Assembly: GCA_937915515.1 (NCBI GenBank)
Contig: CALGIK010000191.1
Coordinates: 1 to 7,892 of the forward strand
Length of the DNA stretch: 7,892 nucleotides
DNA from: an uncultured Clostridia bacterium
GTDB lineage: Bacteria; Bacillota; Clostridia; Christensenellales; CAG-314
Direction: 5' to 3'
Part shown: positions 1 through 6,309 of the stretch, piece after piece
How the letters are laid out: the number at the start of each line of letters is the position of its first letter
Position numbering within the stretch: position 1 is the first letter of the stretch
Position numbers and translations under genes: made by a program
Notes under the pieces: model-generated
Databases searched by the model: none
What the model saw: the letters and a program-made list of their open reading frames with translations, nothing else
What the model was told of the DNA's origin: nothing

Positions 1-2
1 CA

Positions 3-71
3 AAACAAAAGGGATACACAGAGGATAAATCCGATAATCTGTCAAATAAAGTAAAAAATATTAAGGAGTAA
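3..71 (+). CDS. Possible C-terminal end of an upstream gene (partial, uncertain)
   Basis: Reading from base 3, 22 codons are open from the window edge to a TAA at 69-71. They encode a hydrophilic, Lys/Asp/Glu/Asn-rich tail ending in NKVKNIKE. No domain can be recognised in so short a piece. If real, this gene ends three bases before the response regulator ATG, and the regulator's AAGGAG site (63-68) lies inside its last codons, which would fit translational coupling in one operon. A second frame, from base 1, is also open to a TAA at 52-54, so the frame choice is a guess based on residue composition and spacing. This may equally be plain intergenic sequence. Confidence 0.3.
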   Translation, partial: KQKGYTEDKSDNLSNKVKNIKE

Positions 72-74
72 GAT

Positions 75-761
75 ATGAAGAAAATTTTGGTTGTGGATGA
101 TGAGCAGCAGATAAGGGAAGTATTAAAGGAATATTTAGAGTACAATGATTTTACCGCCGTTTTAGCAAGTGACGGAATAGAAGCGGTAAAGCTATGCGAG
201 ACTCAGACTTTTGATTTAATCATTATGGATATAATGATGCCTAAAATGGACGGTATGACAGCTCTTAAAGAAATCAGAAAAACTCAAAACATACCTGTGA
301 TAATACTTTCTGCCCGAGATCAGGAATATGACAAGCTTTTCAGTTTTGAGATGGGCGTGGATGATTACGTGACCAAACCTTTTAGCCCAAAAGAAGTCAT
401 TGCCCGTGTAAAAGCAGTTTTAAACAGATTTGGTAAAACCGACGAAAAAGAGCGTGACTTACGCACCTACGGAGGCTTGGTTATTGATTTTGAAGGCCGA
501 AACGTTATTGTTGACAAACAAAAGGTTGATATGACTCCCAAAGAGTACGAAGTTTTGTTTTTCCTCGTAAAAAACGAAGGCAAAGCAGTCAGCCGCGAAA
601 AGCTCTTGTCAAACGTATGGGGATTTGATTTTTACGGCGATGACCGTACCGTTGATACACATATAAAAATGCTGCGTTCTAACTTAGGTCCTTACAGAAA
701 TTGTATTGTAACGCTAAGGGGTCTAGGCTATAAGTTTGAATACGAGCAGCCGTCAGAATAA
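75..761 (+). CDS. OmpR/PhoB-family response regulator transcription factor
   Basis: This is a cytoplasmic DNA-binding regulator that is phosphorylated by a sensor kinase, here almost certainly the one encoded just downstream. The receiver domain covers about residues 2-118. It has the acidic pair D8/D9, phosphoacceptor D52 (in LIIMDIMMP), switch residue S79, and the Y98 and K101-P102 of VDDYVTKPF. A winged-helix effector domain covers about residues 128-224, with the recognition-helix region RTVDTHIKMLRSNL and the wing RGLGYKF. At 228 residues it is the usual length for the family. The ATG follows AAGGAG (63-68) by six bases and gives a start directly at the first receiver beta strand (MKKILVVDDE), so the start is secure. 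The signal sensed and the target genes cannot be read from the sequence. Confidence 0.95.
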   Translation: MKKILVVDDEQQIREVLKEYLEYNDFTAVLASDGIEAVKLCETQTFDLIIMDIMMPKMDGMTALKEIRKTQNIPVIILSARDQEYDKLFSFEMGVDDYVTKPFSPKEVIARVKAVLNRFGKTDEKERDLRTYGGLVIDFEGRNVIVDKQKVDMTPKEYEVLFFLVKNEGKAVSREKLLSNVWGFDFYGDDRTVDTHIKMLRSNLGPYRNCIVTLRGLGYKFEYEQPSE

Positions 762-778
762 TATTAATACAAAAATAC

Positions 779-2263
779 ATGCAGACACTAAAAAAAGATG
801 AAAACAGGGAGGATATATTTAATAATGTCCTTCCTAAAGCTACATTAAAAAAGCCAAATTTAAACGGATTGCGATTTAGTATTTGGCTTAATTTTATGAT
901 GTTTTCGTTAATACTTTTGGCTGTCATGTGGCTCTTTCAATTTGTTTTTGCCAAAACATATTACAACAGTATGCGCATAAACGATGTGCGCAAATTAAGC
1001 GAATCGGCAGTAAAATCACTAAGACTCAATGTATGGAATAATTCTATCGAAGCCGATTTAGAAAGACTGGCCAGAACAAACGGCTTTAATATTTATCTGT
1101 TTAATCAGATTGACCAATGTTTCTACGGTTTTGATGCTAACGGAAATAAGGATAAGACAGTGTCCGCAGTGCCGAATTTTAATTTGAGCAGATTAAAAAC
1201 AGAACTGAAAAACAGCGGAGAAGGAATAGTATGCGATACCGTTAAAGACAATACCAGCAGCGAAAAAGTCGCGATAAGATATGCGATGTTTTTTGTTAAA
1301 GAGGGGACGACTTATATTTACTTTACTTATGTGCCGCTTTTCGGTATGGCGTCCACAATGACAATAATGACGGTGCAGCTTTTGATAATAACGGGATTAG
1401 CGCTTGCTTTGTCTTTTTTGGCGGCGGCACTGATGTCATGGCAGTTATCTAAGCCCATTGAGGAAATGTCACGTTCGGCAGTTAAATTGGCTAACGGCGA
1501 TTATGATGCCCGCTTTGTGGGCAACGGTTATACCGAAATAGATAATTTATCAGACAGTTTAAATTACGCCACAAGGGAGTTGGCAAAAGCCGAAAATCTG
1601 CGTAAGGATATCATAGCAAACGTGAGTCATGATTTGCGTACGCCTCTGACGTTAATTAAATCGTATGCCGAAATGGTGCGGGATTTGTCCGGCGATAACA
1701 AGGAAAAACGCGAAAAACACCTTAATACCATTATATCTGAAGCAGATCGATTGTCTGATTTGGTAAACGATATTTTAAATCTTTCTAAAAGCGAAAATTT
1801 CGACACGCTTGTTATAAGCCAATATAACATATCAGAGCAGCTTAACGAGATTGTAAATATTTACCGTGAGGGCAACAAAAACAAGTTTACTTTTGAGTGC
1901 GATATTGACGATAATCTGATTGTTAAAGCCGATAAACAAAAAATAAATCAAGTTTTTGACAATTTTTTAAGCAATGCCGTAAAATACAGCGGAAAAAGCA
2001 CCGTTATACGTTTAATGCTAAAAAAATACGGTCAAAAAGTGAGGTTTGATGTCTTTGATTACGGTATAGGTATTTCTAAGGATGAATTGCCGCACGTTTG
2101 GGACAGATATACTAAAGCCAGTTTAAAGCATCAGCGTAATGACAGTCATGGATTGGGATTGTCCATTGTAAAAACTATTTTGATAAAACACGGAGCAAGT
2201 TTTGGAGTAAACAGCAAATTAGGAGAGGGCAGCGATTTTTATTTTGAATTGCCGCTTATATGA
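779..2263 (+). CDS. Two-component sensor histidine kinase (HAMP, HisKA, HATPase_c)
   Basis: This is a membrane sensor kinase and the probable partner of the preceding regulator, 17 bases upstream. A 32-residue polar N-terminus leads to TM1 (about 34-58). An outside segment of about 125 residues (60-188) has no recognisable ligand-binding motif. TM2 (about 192-221) is followed by a HAMP linker (about 220-272). The dimerisation domain carries phosphoacceptor H284 in NVSHDLRTPLT. The ATPase domain shows the N box (N395, N399), G1 (D427-G429-G431), the F-box region (WDRYTK, from W441) and G2 (GLGLSIV, from G458). In G2, the Gly-Ser/Thr often seen before GLGL is Ser-His here. The domain order and HAMP/HisKA wording match a kinase family common in Clostridia. 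No Shine-Dalgarno sequence precedes ATG 779, yet the next in-frame candidate (TTG 869) has none either and lies close to TM1, so 779 is kept. Confidence 0.93.
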   Translation: MQTLKKDENREDIFNNVLPKATLKKPNLNGLRFSIWLNFMMFSLILLAVMWLFQFVFAKTYYNSMRINDVRKLSESAVKSLRLNVWNNSIEADLERLARTNGFNIYLFNQIDQCFYGFDANGNKDKTVSAVPNFNLSRLKTELKNSGEGIVCDTVKDNTSSEKVAIRYAMFFVKEGTTYIYFTYVPLFGMASTMTIMTVQLLIITGLALALSFLAAALMSWQLSKPIEEMSRSAVKLANGDYDARFVGNGYTEIDNLSDSLNYATRELAKAENLRKDIIANVSHDLRTPLTLIKSYAEMVRDLSGDNKEKREKHLNTIISEADRLSDLVNDILNLSKSENFDTLVISQYNISEQLNEIVNIYREGNKNKFTFECDIDDNLIVKADKQKINQVFDNFLSNAVKYSGKSTVIRLMLKKYGQKVRFDVFDYGIGISKDELPHVWDRYTKASLKHQRNDSHGLGLSIVKTILIKHGASFGVNSKLGEGSDFYFELPLI

Positions 2264-2309
2264 TAAATTTAATTTAATCTAAAAATTACATAAATTTATC
2301 ATATTTTTT
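2258..2309 (+). terminator. AT-rich hairpin terminator at the convergent kinase/DUF421 gene ends
   Basis: A perfect 14-bp inverted repeat pairs 2258-2271 with 2291-2304, around a 19-base loop in which AATTT (2271-2275) and AAATT (2283-2287) offer alternative inner pairing. Six T residues (2304-2309) follow on the + strand, as expected for an intrinsic terminator of the two-component transcript. The stem has only one G:C pair, so it is weak by thermodynamic standards but plausible in an AT-rich genome. The 5' arm contains the kinase stop codon (2261-2263) and the 3' arm encodes, on the opposite strand, the last residues of the DUF421 protein. On the - strand the hairpin is not followed by a T tract, so termination in that direction is doubtful. 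Confidence 0.6.
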
Positions 2310-3035
2310 GGCGGAAGCGTTTTTGAAAAATACGTTTAATGTACCTTCCTTAGTGAGCGTGGCTAAGAGTAATTCCTTAAAGTTTATATTATGCTCGGCA
2401 AGTCTTTTTTTGAATTCCTCAATTTCCATATTTACCGATTTTAAATTGTTTTTTACTATTTGACCGTCAATAACCACATCTGCGGCTGGCAAAACTGTTT
2501 TAGGGTTTTTTACATTTAAGTCTTCGGTTGTTGCAGCGCGTGCATTGGCTTTAGGAATAATGCTTATCCGTCCGTCTGTTTCCTCCATGGCAAATTGAAT
2601 CTGGCTGATATCAAAATATCCCGAATAACGGCATTCCGCTAACAGTTCATTTATATCAAAACTTGCTTTAGCCAAATTTTCCTTTATTATTTGACCGTCT
2701 TCAATAAGCACTACCGGAGTTCCCTGAAAAAACCGGCGTGCGGATAGGTTTTTACGCGAAATTGCACTTGTGATTATGGTTATGACGGCATAAATAAACA
2801 TTGCGATAAAAGCAAAATGATGAGGCGTGTCCTGATTGGTCGCCATATCGGCGGCTATACTGCCTATTGATATGCCCACTGCGTAATCAAACAGATTAAG
2901 CTGGCTTATCTGTTTGTTGCCCATCATTTTTGTTAAAAAGAATAAAAACACGATAGAGAAAAAAGCTCTTAAAGCAATATCTCCGATATCGGTGAAAATC
3001 TCGCCTGCCGTTAATGTTTCAAAGTACTCAAACAT
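2286..3035 (-). CDS. DUF421 / YetF-family integral membrane protein
   Basis: The product is a 249-residue protein of the YetF/DUF421 family (named for Bacillus subtilis YetF), whose biochemical role is not firmly known. Three hydrophobic segments (about residues 20-37, 50-66 and 73-92) are followed by a soluble domain made of two related halves. Each half has a VVIxDGQIxKxNL-like element (residues 108-121 and 187-198) and a predicted helix. The first half continues with the family hallmarks AECRYSGYFDISQIQFAMEE and a basic ISIIPK strand. The TM1-TM2 region LTKMMGNKQISQLNLFDYAV is also characteristic. The start ATG (3033-3035) follows GAGGG (3040-3044 on this strand) by four bases, a short but acceptable spacing. 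The gene is monocistronic, convergent with the kinase and divergent from rpsJ. I could not define a -35/-10 pair for it in the AT-rich upstream DNA. Confidence 0.9.
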   Translation of the reverse strand: MFEYFETLTAGEIFTDIGDIALRAFFSIVFLFFLTKMMGNKQISQLNLFDYAVGISIGSIAADMATNQDTPHHFAFIAMFIYAVITIITSAISRKNLSARRFFQGTPVVLIEDGQIIKENLAKASFDINELLAECRYSGYFDISQIQFAMEETDGRISIIPKANARAATTEDLNVKNPKTVLPAADVVIDGQIVKNNLKSVNMEIEEFKKRLAEHNINFKELLLATLTKEGTLNVFFKNASAKKYDKFM

Positions 3036-3060
3036 AATTCCCTCATATCTTATTTTTGGA

Positions 3061-3126
3061 TTAAAAAATATTTTTATAACCGTTTTAAAATATTGTTATT
3101 TTTTTTGACTAATTTTATATTTTTGA
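3061..3126. promoter_or_regulatory. AT-rich tract upstream of the S10 promoter (possible UP element)
   Basis: Only 7 of these 66 bases are G or C. The tract sits directly upstream of the -35 box of the rpsJ promoter, where A/T tracts (UP elements) contact the RNA polymerase alpha C-terminal domains at strongly expressed ribosomal promoters. It is also the 5' flank of the divergent DUF421 gene and must hold that gene's promoter if it is transcribed from here. TATAAA-like boxes exist on the - strand, but none has a convincing -35 partner. The UP-element role is inference from composition and position. Confidence 0.4.
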
Positions 3127-3155
3127 TTGACACCTTTAAAAGGCTGTGCTAATAT
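3127..3155 (+). promoter_or_regulatory. Sigma-70/sigma-A type promoter of the S10 operon
   Basis: A consensus -35 box TTGACA (3127-3132) is separated by exactly 17 bases from the -10 box TAATAT (3150-3155). The -10 box is preceded by the extended -10 dinucleotide TG (3147-3148) with one base between. Transcription would begin near 3161-3163, leaving an untranslated leader of about 85 bases before the rpsJ ATG at 3246. This is the strongest promoter-like sequence I found in the window, and it suits the first gene of a ribosomal protein operon. Confidence 0.85.
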
Positions 3156-3166
3156 GTAAAGGCTTG

Positions 3167-3221
3167 CACTGTAGCATGTGGCTCTATGTGCGCAAAAATA
3201 TGCGGCACACACGGCTCAGTG
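3167..3221 (+). promoter_or_regulatory. Structured 5' leader of the S10 operon (candidate autoregulatory RNA)
   Basis: The leader can fold into one long imperfect stem-loop beginning a few bases after the predicted transcription start. Pairs read directly from the sequence are 3167-3171 with 3217-3221, 3173-3175 with 3214-3216, 3177-3180 with 3208-3211, 3189-3190 with 3206-3207, and 3191-3194 with 3201-3204, with G3205 bulged and loop AAAATA (3195-3200). As an alternative, the top hairpin can take 3187-3190 with 3206-3209, giving eight pairs. No T tract follows, so it is not a terminator. In gammaproteobacteria the S10 leader binds L4 (the third gene product) to repress its own operon. That this leader works similarly is inference, and I see no proven L4-site signature. 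Confidence 0.45.
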
Positions 3222-3232
3222 GTATTATCAGT

Positions 3233-3238
3233 AAGGAG
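3233..3238 (+). promoter_or_regulatory. Ribosome binding site that fixes the rpsJ start
   Basis: AAGGAG lies seven bases before the ATG at 3246. An in-frame ATG at 3186 would add 20 residues, but it has no such site and falls inside the predicted leader stem-loop, so the downstream start is preferred. Confidence 0.85.
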
Positions 3239-3245
3239 AAAAAAT

Positions 3246-3554
3246 ATGGCAAGTCAAAAAATAAGGATAAAGCTAAAGGCCTATGACCACAATCTCGTCG
3301 ATATGGCAGCGGAAAAAATAGTAGAGACCGCAACAAGAATGGGCTCTAAGGTATGCGGACCTATTCCATTGCCCACCGAAAAGGAAATTATTACAGTTTT
3401 ACGTGCTACTCATAAGTACAAGGATAGCCGTGAGCAATTTGAAAGCCGCACTTATAAAAGGCTTATTGATATATACAGCCCCAACGCAAAAACAGTCGAC
3501 AGTTTGACAAAGCTTGATTTACCAGCGGGTATTGACGTCAAAATCAAACTGTAA
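3246..3554 (+). CDS. rpsJ: 30S ribosomal protein S10 (NusE)
   Basis: S10 is a 30S head protein. As NusE it also joins NusB in antitermination complexes and contacts NusG to link transcription and translation. The product has 102 residues, the normal size, starting [15 protein letters not shown]. The motif [20 protein letters not shown] (residues 56-75), on and after the extended loop, is the Gram-positive form of the family signature, which is HVNKDARDQYE in enterobacteria. The start at 3246 is set by AAGGAG seven bases upstream and by family length. An upstream in-frame ATG at 3186 would give an extension with no family resemblance. It is the first gene of the operon, with its own promoter and structured leader. 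The gap to rplC is 37 bases, one of the largest between genes in this operon. Confidence 0.97.
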   Translation: MASQKIRIKLKAYDHNLVDMAAEKIVETATRMGSKVCGPIPLPTEKEIITVLRATHKYKDSREQFESRTYKRLIDIYSPNAKTVDSLTKLDLPAGIDVKIKL

Positions 3555-3591
3555 ACGATTTTTATAATACAAAAAGGAGTGAACTTTATCA

Positions 3592-4227
3592 ATGAATAAA
3601 GCAATCATCGGAAAAAAGCTGGGCATGACGCAGGTGTTTTTATCTGACGGAACCATGATCCCGGTAACAGTTGTCAAGGCGGGTCCTTGCACTGTATTGC
3701 AAAAGAAAACGGTAAGCAGAGACGGTTATTCGGCAATTCAATTAGGTTTTGACGAAGTAGCGGAAAAAAAGCTGAACAAACCGATTTTGGGTCATTTAAA
3801 AGTGGCAAACGCAAAGCCGCTTAAAGTTTTTAAGGAATTTAAACTGTCAGATGCCGAAAATTACCAACCGGGACAAATTGTTGCTTGCGACGTATTTAAC
3901 GCTGACGAATTTGTCGATGTTACGGGGACAACAAAAGGACGCGGATTTACCGGCGTTATTAAACGTTGGAATCACCATCGTCTTATAGAGACACACGGTG
4001 TGGGTCCTGTCCATAGGCAAGTAGGCAGTTTGGGTGCAAACTCAACTCCGAGCAGAGTTCTGCCCGGTAAAAAGATGCCCGGTCAATACGGCGTCGAGCA
4101 GGTAACCATACTCAATCTTAAAGTTGTAAAAGTCGATAAGGAACGCGGAGTTTTGCTTATTAAAGGCGCTATTCCCGGCGCAAGAAACAGCGTTGTGTAT
4201 ATACGCAATGCGGTTAAAAAGGCATAG
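3592..4227 (+). CDS. rplC: 50S ribosomal protein L3
   Basis: L3 binds the 3' domain of 23S rRNA and nucleates early 50S assembly, and its long central loop reaches toward the peptidyl transferase centre. The product has 211 residues, the usual length, and begins with the typical [16 protein letters not shown]. Conserved blocks include [19 protein letters not shown] (107-125), the [12 protein letters not shown] loop (145-156), KKMPGQYG (160-167) and LLIKGAIPG (188-196). The stretch [18 protein letters not shown] (126-143) differs from the widespread HG..RGPM.HGS..HR form and looks like a lineage variant. AAGGAG (3574-3579) precedes ATG 3592 by 12 bases, a rather long spacing, but the start residues match the family. 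It lies between rpsJ and rplD in canonical order. Confidence 0.97.
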   Translation: MNKAIIGKKLGMTQVFLSDGTMIPVTVVKAGPCTVLQKKTVSRDGYSAIQLGFDEVAEKKLNKPILGHLKVANAKPLKVFKEFKLSDAENYQPGQIVACDVFNADEFVDVTGTTKGRGFTGVIKRWNHHRLIETHGVGPVHRQVGSLGANSTPSRVLPGKKMPGQYGVEQVTILNLKVVKVDKERGVLLIKGAIPGARNSVVYIRNAVKKA

Positions 4228-4244
4228 AATAAGGAGCATACAAA

Positions 4245-4865
4245 ATGCAAGTTAAAGTTTACAATACAAAAGCCGAGGAAGTCGGGAAATTAAACTTAAA
4301 GGATGAGGTATTCGGTTGCGAGTACAATGAGCCTCTTATTCATCAAGCTGTGGTAGCATATCAGACCAATCAGCGTCAGGGGACAAAATGCACTCTTACC
4401 CGCAGTGAAGTACGCGGAGGCGGTAAAAAGCCTTGGAGACAAAAAGGCACCGGCAGAGCGCGTCAAGGAAGTATTCGCGCCGTGCAATGGGTTAAAGGCG
4501 GAGTAGCTTTTGCGCCAAAGCCCAGAGATTTTTTCAAAAAGATTAATAAAAAAGCAAAGACGGCGGCATTTTTAAGCGCTTTAAGCTATAAGGTAGCTAA
4601 CAATGAATTGTTTGTCGTTGACGAAATTAAATTGAGTGAACCTAAAACTAAATTGGTTGCGGAAATTTTAAATAATTTCAATTTTGATAAACGTACATTG
4701 TTTGTTGTCGCCGATAAGGACGAAGCATTGCTCAGAGCCGGCAACAATATCGAAAAACTTACGATAACCGTTGCCGATTTGCTCAATATTTATCAATTGG
4801 TAGCCAACGTTAACATCGTTGCCACCAAAGACGCTATCCAAAAGATTGAGGAGGCAAACGCATAA
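4245..4865 (+). CDS. rplD: 50S ribosomal protein L4
   Basis: L4 is an early-assembling 50S protein whose extended loop forms, with L22, the constriction of the nascent-peptide exit tunnel. In some bacteria it represses its own S10 operon. The product has 206 residues. The loop RSEVRGGGKKPWRQKGTGRA (53-72) is textbook. The segment just after it, RAVQWVKGGVAF (78-89), departs from the common R/K-SP-x-WR-x-GG form by lacking the proline and the arginine after tryptophan. The C-terminal globular part (about 115-206) is normal in length. ATG 4245 follows AAGGAG (4231-4236) by eight bases. The stop overlaps the rplW start by one base (TAATG at 4863-4867), and the rplW ribosome binding site lies inside this gene. 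Confidence 0.97.
   Translation: MQVKVYNTKAEEVGKLNLKDEVFGCEYNEPLIHQAVVAYQTNQRQGTKCTLTRSEVRGGGKKPWRQKGTGRARQGSIRAVQWVKGGVAFAPKPRDFFKKINKKAKTAAFLSALSYKVANNELFVVDEIKLSEPKTKLVAEILNNFNFDKRTLFVVADKDEALLRAGNNIEKLTITVADLLNIYQLVANVNIVATKDAIQKIEEANA
4848..4854 (+). promoter_or_regulatory. rplW ribosome binding site inside the end of rplD
   Basis: GAGGAGG within the last codons of rplD lies ten bases before the rplW ATG at 4865. Together with the TAATG stop/start overlap it suggests that translation of L23 is coupled to that of L4. Confidence 0.75.
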
Positions 4866-5155
4866 TGAACGCTTATGATGTTATTTTAAAGCCCGTTATG
4901 AGTGAAAAAGCCTATGACGGCATTGCGGAAAAAAGATATACTTTTAAGGTTAGTAAATCCGCCAATAAAATTGAAATCAAACAAGCGGTAGAGCAAATTT
5001 TCGGAGTAAGTGTCGAAAAGGTCAATACCGTTAACGTAAGAGGCAGGCTGAAAAAACAGGGTCGCACGCAGGGTTATACGGCTAAGTATAAAAAAGCCGT
5101 TGTAACGCTCAAAAAAGACAGCAAAGCCATTGAGTTCTTTGAGAGCTTGTCTTAA
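4865..5155 (+). CDS. rplW: 50S ribosomal protein L23
   Basis: L23 sits at the mouth of the exit tunnel and is the docking site for trigger factor and the signal recognition particle. The product has 96 residues, normal for the family. The N-terminal block DVILKPVMSEKAYDGI (5-20) and the YTFKVSKSANKIEIKQAVEQ helix-strand region (25-44) with IFGVSVEKVNTVNVRG (45-60) are diagnostic. The basic loop KKQGRTQGYTAKYKKAVV (63-80) follows. The start overlaps the rplD stop by one base, with GAGGAGG ten bases upstream. The gap to rplB is 19 bases. Confidence 0.96.
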   Translation: MNAYDVILKPVMSEKAYDGIAEKRYTFKVSKSANKIEIKQAVEQIFGVSVEKVNTVNVRGRLKKQGRTQGYTAKYKKAVVTLKKDSKAIEFFESLS

Positions 5156-5174
5156 AATACGGAGGAATTAAATT

Positions 5175-6002
5175 ATGGCAATAAAAAGATATAAACCGAC
5201 TTCAGCGGGACGCCGTTTTATGACGGTATCAGCGTTTGAAGAAATTACCGCAAATACTCCCGAAAAAAGCCTGTTAGCGAGTAAACGCAAAACAGGCGGC
5301 AGAAACGCCAGCGGCAAATTGACGGTAAGACATATCGGCGGCGGAAACAAAATCAAGTACAGAATTATTGATTTTAAACGTGATAAATACGATATTAACG
5401 CTAAGGTAAGTTCGATACAATACGATCCTAACCGTACCGCCAATATTGCTTTGCTTGTTTACGCTGACGGCGAAAAAAGATATATATTAGCGCCTATCGG
5501 TCTTAACGTAGGCGACAGCGTAGTGAGCGCAAACAATGCCGACATAAAAGTGGGCAACAATCTACCTCTCGAAAATATACCTGTCGGCGCAATTTTGCAC
5601 AATATAGAGCAAAACCCCGGCAAGGGCGGACAAATAGCGCGTGCCGCAGGTATTTCGGCGCAGCTTATGGCAAAAGAAGGCAAATATGCTACTCTTCGTA
5701 TGCCCAGCGGCGAAATGCGTATGGTGCTTACTAAGTGCCGTGCAACGATAGGACAGGTTGGCAATCTCGATCACGAGATAATAAACGTAGGTAAAGCCGG
5801 AAAAACCCGCCATAAAGGGATAAGACCCACTGTGCGCGGCAGCGCCATGAACCCGTGCGATCACCCGCACGGCGGCGGTGAGGGCAAATGCCCTATCGGC
5901 CGTCCCGGTCCGGTTACTCCTTGGGGCAAGCCGACGTTAGGTTATAAAACTCGCAGCAAGAAAAAGCAGTCTTCTAAATTTATAATCAAGCGTGTCAACT
6001 AA
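5175..6002 (+). CDS. rplB: 50S ribosomal protein L2
   Basis: L2 is a highly conserved 50S protein needed for subunit association and for the integrity of the peptidyl transferase centre. The product has 275 residues, the standard length, starting [18 protein letters not shown]. The signature [12 protein letters not shown] (226-237) is intact and includes H230, which corresponds to the functionally important His229 of Escherichia coli L2 by alignment on the motif. Other conserved blocks are [18 protein letters not shown] (42-59), the GGQIARAAG segment (151-159) and [19 protein letters not shown] (242-260). GGAGG (5161-5165) precedes the ATG by nine bases. It is followed by rpsS after 12 bases. 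Confidence 0.98.
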   Translation: MAIKRYKPTSAGRRFMTVSAFEEITANTPEKSLLASKRKTGGRNASGKLTVRHIGGGNKIKYRIIDFKRDKYDINAKVSSIQYDPNRTANIALLVYADGEKRYILAPIGLNVGDSVVSANNADIKVGNNLPLENIPVGAILHNIEQNPGKGGQIARAAGISAQLMAKEGKYATLRMPSGEMRMVLTKCRATIGQVGNLDHEIINVGKAGKTRHKGIRPTVRGSAMNPCDHPHGGGEGKCPIGRPGPVTPWGKPTLGYKTRSKKKQSSKFIIKRVN

Positions 6003-6014
6003 TAGGAGGAGAGT

Positions 6015-6299
6015 ATGAGCAGATCAATTAAAAAAGGACCTTATGTAGAAACAAGGCTCCTGAAAAAAATACAAGATATGAACGCTAAGGGCGAAAAAAA
6101 GGTTGTTAAAACCTGGTCAAGAGCCAGCACGATATTTCCCGACTTTGTAGGACACACATTAGCTGTTCATGACGGCAAAAAACACATTCCCGTTTACATT
6201 ACGGAAGAAATGGTCGGTTTAAAGTTGGGCGAATTTGCGCCTACCAGGACTTTTAGGGGCCATTCGGGCGGCGGCAGCAAAACCACTGCTGCTAAATAG
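6015..6299 (+). CDS. rpsS: 30S ribosomal protein S19
   Basis: S19 is a protein of the 30S head that pairs with S13 near the A-site tRNA and takes part in an intersubunit bridge. The 94-residue product has the family's usual size and begins [18 protein letters not shown]. The conserved core [17 protein letters not shown] (32-48) and the terminal [16 protein letters not shown] (70-85) are present without gaps. AGGAGG (6004-6009) precedes ATG 6015 by five bases. The TAG stop is embedded in the next gene's ribosome binding site (AGGAGGT at 6298-6304), so rplV translation probably follows directly. Confidence 0.97.
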   Translation: MSRSIKKGPYVETRLLKKIQDMNAKGEKKVVKTWSRASTIFPDFVGHTLAVHDGKKHIPVYITEEMVGLKLGEFAPTRTFRGHSGGGSKTTAAK

Positions 6300-6304
6300 G
6301 AGGT
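6298..6304 (+). promoter_or_regulatory. rplV ribosome binding site overlapping the rpsS stop codon
   Basis: AGGAGGT begins within the rpsS TAG (6297-6299) and ends five bases before the rplV ATG at 6310. It supports that start, and hence the unusually long L22 N-terminus, and it suggests coupled translation. Confidence 0.8.
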
Positions 6305-6309
6305 AAATA

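Noticed and set aside
32..38. GATAAT as a -10 box for the response regulator
   Set aside because: No -35-like hexamer lies about 17 bases upstream, and only 74 bases of upstream sequence are available.
3067..3106. Hairpin AATATTTT/AAAATATT (3067-3074 with 3087-3094) followed shortly by a run of eight T
   Set aside because: The stem is entirely A:T, no + strand gene needs terminating here, and such repeats are expected by chance in DNA of about 89% A+T.
2914..3108. Small + strand ORF opposite the DUF421 gene start
   Set aside because: It is antisense to a clear family member, runs into AT-rich intergenic DNA, and has no ribosome binding site or recognisable protein features.
3186..3245. N-terminal extension of S10 from an upstream in-frame ATG
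   Set aside because: There is no ribosome binding site before 3186. The extra 20 residues do not resemble S10, and the region folds as an RNA leader. ATG 3246 has AAGGAG at ideal spacing and gives the normal length.
3532..3568. Internal promoter before rplC (TTGACG at 3532-3537 and TATAAT at 3563-3568)
   Set aside because: The spacing is 25 bases, well beyond the usable range near 17, and no other -35 box fits the TATAAT.
5168..5870. Several - strand ORFs of 90-102 codons within rplB
   Set aside because: They are antisense shadows of a highly conserved coding sequence and have no family resemblance. Similar antisense ORFs over rplC, rplD, rpsC, rplP and the kinase were dropped for the same reason.
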